The position numbers and the translations under genes are program-made. Below, piece after piece: positions 6,160 through 9,975 of a DNA stretch of 9,975 nucleotides. Under the pieces are notes generated by a model. The model was not told the DNA's origin. It saw nothing but the letters and a program-made list of their open reading frames with translations, and did no database searches. Numbering within the stretch: position 1 is the first letter of the stretch; every line of letters starts with the position of its first letter. Origin of the DNA: JBJHBY01 sp050485745 (GTDB taxonomy: Bacteria > Pseudomonadota > Gammaproteobacteria > Pseudomonadales > CAMLJR01); contig JBJHBY010000128.1 of assembly GCA_050485745.1 (NCBI GenBank), positions 1 to 9,975 on the forward strand, written 5' to 3'.

Positions 6160-7536
6160 TCACTCACCCGCTATGGCGCAACTGTTCCAGTGGGGCAGGC
6201 GTACAATATCGGTGCCCGGCACCCCGCGCAGCGGCATCAATCCGGCACGGATCAGTGCCGCGGCGGCGCGATCGCCCAGCACCGCTTCGATGCTGTGCCG
6301 GGTCTGTACCTCGTCGTTGTCTCGCCATTGGTACAGCGGTAACGATCCCAGTTCTTCGATGTCATTGCACAGGGCCAGTGCTGCCAGCCATGCCCCGTTG
6401 CCCCAGCTCAGGCAATCGTGGTCCGGGTTTGCATTGCCTGCCGTGAGTTCCTCGAAATCAAAGGCATCGATGGTGGCCGTGCGCCGTCCGTAGGGCAGGC
6501 GCAGCAGCCAGCGCGGAGTGACCATGGCGAGATGCGTAGCGGCGGTGCTGTCTCGCAGTGCCCGCCATTGCTCCCCGACATCCTGCTGCAGAGGCAGGGT
6601 CCAGTCGTCCGGGTCCGGTTCCTCCGCAAGTGCCGCACAGCCCGCCAGGGTTTCGGCGGCGCCGGTGAGCGCGATAGTATCGTGGCGCTGTGCGAATCCG
6701 GCCAGCGCCCTGGCAACCTCGATGTCCGGAATCTGCGCGTCAAGACGAAAGTCTGCCAGCAGCAGCCGTGGCGGAGTGCCCGCAGCGGGGTTATTGCCCA
6801 GGAGCCTTTCCAGTCTTCCGCCACTGGCGAGAAGTTCCGGGAGTTGCGCGCGGTTGCAGTCACACAGTAACAGTGGGCGTTCCGGGTCCAGCCGGCGCAG
6901 CAACCACTGCAAGCCAAGCCAGCTGGCTTCGAGTGCGCGAAAATCCCTTGACCACAGCAGTGCCCGCATCAGCTCCGAGATGGACGTATCGATGGCGTCG
7001 AGAAGTATGGCTTGCCGCGGGCCGGGTGCGGGTTGGATATGGGGTGTCACGATCTGCCGGATCAACGTCTGTACGTCCGTCTGATCCCCGGCGGGAGCCC
7101 TGTCTGCATCGGCGGCTGTGAGCAGCTGTTCCAGGGAAACGGCGCCATTGCTGCTGACTGATCCATCCTCGGCAAATCCGAGTTCGGCGGCTGCCGCGGC
7201 AAAACTGTCATTGTTCTGCAGACGTTGCCGCATCTGCCGCAGGTCGGCAAACAGGTTGAAGCGCTGATACAGGGCATCCGGATGTAACTCGTCGGGCTCG
7301 GCAAAGTGCAGTGGTTCGGCGGCGAGAGGTAAGCGCAGCCGTACCTGCAACCGGGCAAAGACATCTTCGATATTGTCGCGACTCACTGCCAGTAGCCGAG
7401 CCTCCGCATCCACGCCACGGCTACCGCTGCCACTGAAGTCACCGAACAGAACCACGGGACGAGTGTCACTTGCGCGCCTCTCACTGCGACCCGCTGCAAG
7501 GTGAATGTTCCCTGTGCTGATCGTCGCCCTGCCCAT
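6160..7536 (-). CDS. TssB-TssC fused, C-terminally shortened T6SS sheath-like protein
   Basis: From the ATG at 7536 the product has 458 residues. Residues about 25-105 resemble TssB: VVLFGDFSG (29-36), then LLAVSRDNIEDVFARLQVRL, like the TssB IDRDNFDDV region, then an LHF...D.LHPDALYQRF..LADLRQMRQRL-like segment. After a short linker the rest resembles TssC. An SLEQLL segment (134-139) is followed by a DTSISELMRALLWSRDF/RALEASWLGLQWLL region (183-214), matching the TssC AEID..L..Q..IMHH..FQ.LE..WRGL signature. Further on come LLRLPYGRRTATIDAFDFEE and LSWGNGAWLAA, and near the end AAAALIRAGLMPLRGVPGTD, matching ELS..GF.PL.H.K.TD. About the last 130 residues of TssC are missing. ATG 7536 has GGGAGA 8 nt upstream and is preferred over an upstream TTG at 7557. 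It starts 17 nt after the clpV stop. Confidence 0.8.
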   Translation of the reverse strand: MGRATISTGNIHLAAGRSERRASDTRPVVLFGDFSGSGSRGVDAEARLLAVSRDNIEDVFARLQVRLRLPLAAEPLHFAEPDELHPDALYQRFNLFADLRQMRQRLQNNDSFAAAAAELGFAEDGSVSSNGAVSLEQLLTAADADRAPAGDQTDVQTLIRQIVTPHIQPAPGPRQAILLDAIDTSISELMRALLWSRDFRALEASWLGLQWLLRRLDPERPLLLCDCNRAQLPELLASGGRLERLLGNNPAAGTPPRLLLADFRLDAQIPDIEVARALAGFAQRHDTIALTGAAETLAGCAALAEEPDPDDWTLPLQQDVGEQWRALRDSTAATHLAMVTPRWLLRLPYGRRTATIDAFDFEELTAGNANPDHDCLSWGNGAWLAALALCNDIEELGSLPLYQWRDNDEVQTRHSIEAVLGDRAAAALIRAGLMPLRGVPGTDIVRLPHWNSCAIAGE

Positions 7537-7553
7537 GGCGTGCGTCTCCCGAC

Positions 7554-9975
7554 TCAATTGATCTGATAGGTGAAATCACCCGTCTCGGTGGTTCCGATAT
7601 GAATGTGGTTGATGGCTGTTTCCCGGGCCATACGATCCAGGCACTCGCTGGCCAGGGCCGGCAGCAGCGTCCGGTTCAGGATGTTCTCGATATTGCGGGC
7701 ACCGGTATCCGCCTCCTGACAGCGGGCAACGATGTGCAGCATCACATCCTCGTCATAGCTGAACGCTGCATCGTAGTGAGCTTTGACCCGCTTCTCGATC
7801 CGGCTCATGTTGATGGCGCAGATCTTCATCAGATTTTCATCATCGAGTGGGTAATAGGCCACCAGGTTGGTACGGCCCAGAAACGCCGGCTTGAAATGTT
7901 GCAGGAGGTGAGGGCGAATATTGTCCAGCAGGACATCGGGTTCCGGCTTCTCTTCGAGCTGGTTGCAGATGGCCCGAATGGCATCCTCGCCGGCGTTGGA
8001 CGTCATGATGATCACGGCATTCTTGAAGTCGATGTCACGACCCTCGCCATCCTTGATGGTGCCCTTGTCGAAGAGGTTGTAGAAGATATCCTGGACGCCA
8101 GGGTGGGCTTTTTCCATTTCGTCCAGAAGGATGATCGAGTGAGGCTTGCGCCGGGCAGCCTCGGTCAGCACGCCGCCCTCGCCATAACCGACGTATCCGG
8201 GAGGAGAGCCCAGCAGCATGGATACCTTGTGCTCTTCCTTGAATTCGGACATGTTGATCACGGTGATGTTCTGTTCGCCGCCATAAAGCATGTCTGCCAG
8301 GGCCAGGGCGGTTTCGGTCTTGCCCACACCACTGGTGCCCACCATCAGGAAGACCCCAACGGGCTTGCGTGGGTCTGTCAAACCGGCACGCGAAGTGCGG
8401 ATGGCCTGGGCAATGGCCTCCAGAGCGTGATCCTGACCGATCACCCGCTGCCGCAAATGGTTGGCCAGGTTGCGAACCGTCTCTATCTCATCACTGACCA
8501 TCTTGCCTACGGGTATGCCGGTCCAGTTAGCCACCACTGCGGCTACGGCCTGTTCGTCGACACTGGCCTGCATCAACGGTTGCTGTCCCTGAATGTTGCG
8601 CAGATCGATGTTCAGTGTCTGCAATTTCTCGCGTAGCTGTTTAACCGCGGCTGCATCAAGCCGCTCGGTTCCTTCGGGGGCCTGGTGGTCTTCCTCCAGT
8701 TGCTGGCGAATATCACGGATTTCCATGATCAGGTCGCGCTCCTGCTGCCATTGCTGCTCCTGCTGCCGCAGCTTTTCGGCACAGTTCTCACGCTCAAGCC
8801 GCAAGGCCTCGAGTCGCTCGCCCAGGGCGTCACTGCTGACGTTTTCCTTCTCGAGCATGGTGATAGTGGTGTCGCACTGCTCGATACGGCGTCGCATGTC
8901 CTCGATCGCCGCGGGGGTTGCGCTGAGGCTGAGTGCCACGCGGGCGCAGGCGGTATCCAGAAGGCTCACCGACTTGTCGGGGAGCTGGCGTGCAGGGATG
9001 TAGCGCTGGGAGAGACGCACCGAGGCCTGGATGGCCTCGTCGAGAATGCGCACCGTATGGTGGCGTTCCAGTGCCGTGGCGATGCCGCGCATCATGTTGA
9101 TGGCGGTTTCCTCGTCCGGCTCCTCGACCTTCACCACCTGGAAGCGCCGGGTCAGTGCGGGGTCGCGTTCGAAGTATTTCTTGTACTCCGCCCAGGTGGT
9201 GGCAGCAATCGTGCGCAGCTCACCCCGTGCCAGCGCCGGCTTGAGCAGGTTTGCGGCGTCGCCCTGGCCTTCCTTGCCGCCGGCACCGATCAGCGTATGT
9301 GCTTCATCAATGAACATGATGATCGGTACCGGTGAGCCCTTGACCTCCTCAATCACCGACTTGAGCCGATTTTCGAACTCGCCCTTGACGCTGGCGCCAG
9401 CCTGTAGCAGGCCGAGATCCAGTGTCCGCAGGACCACGCCCTTGAGCGGATCGGGTACGTCGTCCTGTGCGATACGCAGGGCCAGACCTTCGACGACGGC
9501 GGTCTTGCCCACGCCCGCCTCGCCGGTGAGGATCGGGTTGTTCTGTCGGCGCCGGGTCAGGATGTCGATACACTGACGGATCTCCTCGTCGCGACCCAGC
9601 ACCGGATCAATCTCGCCGGCTGCCGCTCGCCCGGTGAGGTTGACGGTAAATTTGTCCAGGGCCGGTGTCCGGCTCGGGGTGGCTCCGGCGGCGCCTGTCT
9701 GCTCGCTGGTATCGGTCGCGCCCGTGGCGCCGCCGCGACGTGCACTCTCGGCGGTCGAGCCAAACAGTGCGCGTGCAGTTTCCCTTACTGAGTCGGGCGG
9801 GACCGGGGCGAGTGCGGGAGCCGACTCCAGCAAGGCCCGACGGCTGATGTCGTCAAGGAGAAGCGCTGCCAGCAGATGCCCGGAGCTGATCTCCGGCTGT
9901 CCGAAATCCACCGATGCCAGCATCCATGCATTCTTTCCGGCATCGACGATGCTCGGAGACAGCGCCGCGGGCCGG
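7554..9975 (-). CDS. clpV: ClpV (TssH), T6SS sheath-recycling AAA+ ATPase, partial at 5' end
   Basis: ClpV is a Hsp100/ClpB-type hexameric unfoldase that disassembles contracted TssB/TssC sheath so that it can be reused. The open frame continues through the window edge: the visible 806 residues begin inside the N-terminal Clp_N domain (LSPSIVDAGKNAW...GQPEISSGHLLAALL). Roughly 70-80 residues appear to be missing compared with the usual ~880. AAA domain 1 has Walker A GEAGVGKT (9501-9524) and Walker B MFIDEAHTLIG, then a glutamine-rich coiled middle region. AAA domain 2 has Walker A GTSGVGKT (8317-8340) and Walker B IILLDEMEKAH. All key nucleotide-binding residues look intact. The ClpV-type C-terminus (LPALASECLDRM...ITHIHIG-like tail) is complete. 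It is followed at 17 nt by the sheath-like gene, so the two are probably one transcript. Confidence 0.96.
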   Translation of the reverse strand, partial: RPAALSPSIVDAGKNAWMLASVDFGQPEISSGHLLAALLLDDISRRALLESAPALAPVPPDSVRETARALFGSTAESARRGGATGATDTSEQTGAAGATPSRTPALDKFTVNLTGRAAAGEIDPVLGRDEEIRQCIDILTRRRQNNPILTGEAGVGKTAVVEGLALRIAQDDVPDPLKGVVLRTLDLGLLQAGASVKGEFENRLKSVIEEVKGSPVPIIMFIDEAHTLIGAGGKEGQGDAANLLKPALARGELRTIAATTWAEYKKYFERDPALTRRFQVVKVEEPDEETAINMMRGIATALERHHTVRILDEAIQASVRLSQRYIPARQLPDKSVSLLDTACARVALSLSATPAAIEDMRRRIEQCDTTITMLEKENVSSDALGERLEALRLERENCAEKLRQQEQQWQQERDLIMEIRDIRQQLEEDHQAPEGTERLDAAAVKQLREKLQTLNIDLRNIQGQQPLMQASVDEQAVAAVVANWTGIPVGKMVSDEIETVRNLANHLRQRVIGQDHALEAIAQAIRTSRAGLTDPRKPVGVFLMVGTSGVGKTETALALADMLYGGEQNITVINMSEFKEEHKVSMLLGSPPGYVGYGEGGVLTEAARRKPHSIILLDEMEKAHPGVQDIFYNLFDKGTIKDGEGRDIDFKNAVIIMTSNAGEDAIRAICNQLEEKPEPDVLLDNIRPHLLQHFKPAFLGRTNLVAYYPLDDENLMKICAINMSRIEKRVKAHYDAAFSYDEDVMLHIVARCQEADTGARNIENILNRTLLPALASECLDRMARETAINHIHIGTTETGDFTYQIN

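Noticed and set aside
4265..6163. Long open frame (632 codons) on the - strand opposite vgrG, the unknown gene and PAAR
   Set aside because: Its translation is His/Arg/Gly-rich with no family motif, and it is antisense to three well-supported T6SS genes; this is expected in GC-rich DNA.
7537..7557. TTG at 7557 as start of the sheath-like gene, overlapping the clpV stop
   Set aside because: ATG at 7536 has a well-spaced GGGAGA, and the extra residues SRETHA have no counterpart I can see in TssB.
7599..8636. 345-codon + strand frame opposite clpV
   Set aside because: It lies antisense to intact ClpV AAA domain 2 and has no recognisable domain; a GC-rich shadow frame.
9921..9923. ATG as the true start of clpV
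   Set aside because: The frame stays open to the window edge and the residues upstream (LSPSIVDAGKNAW) fit the ClpV N-terminal domain.
1..9975. CRISPR arrays, tRNA or rRNA genes, insertion sequences
   Set aside because: No regularly spaced direct repeats, no tRNA-like cloverleaf and no transposase-like frame were seen.

Overview
This GC-rich window carries part of a type VI secretion system (T6SS) locus. The Hcp, VgrG, PAAR, ClpV and FlhG-type sequences and the intergenic style suggest a Gammaproteobacterium, possibly a marine or hydrocarbon-associated lineage. The genus is inference and cannot be fixed from the sequence alone.

Layout: positions 1-128 hold four consecutive strong hairpins, two of which expose AGGGATG at the apex. 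Next comes a 510-codon FlhG/MinD-type ATPase with a long unrecognised C-terminal extension (174-1706, +). It converges on, and overlaps by 4 nt, a TetR-family regulator (1703-2344, -). A 235-bp AT-rich divergent intergenic region follows, with a 20-bp inverted repeat just upstream of tetR. Four T6SS delivery genes then run on the + strand: hcp (2580-3065), vgrG (3170-5092), a 205-codon protein of unknown function (5114-5731) and a PAAR spike tip (5762-6061). Facing them on the - strand are a fused, C-terminally shortened TssB/TssC sheath-like gene (6160-7536) and clpV/tssH (7554 to beyond the window edge at 9975).

How it fits together: Hcp forms the inner tube, VgrG plus PAAR form the spike, and ClpV is the AAA+ unfoldase that recycles the contracted TssB/TssC sheath. 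The fused sheath-like protein lies directly downstream of clpV and is probably co-transcribed with it. It keeps recognisable TssB and TssC segments but lacks the last part of TssC, so it looks like a sheath paralogue with an accessory job. TetR sits divergently from hcp and is the obvious candidate local regulator. None of Hcp, VgrG or PAAR has a toxin extension, and no separate toxin/immunity pair is visible.

The most unusual items are the TssB-TssC fusion, the hairpin array with CsrA/RsmA-like loops before the ATPase gene, and the FlhG-like ATPase with an added C-terminal region beside a T6SS locus.
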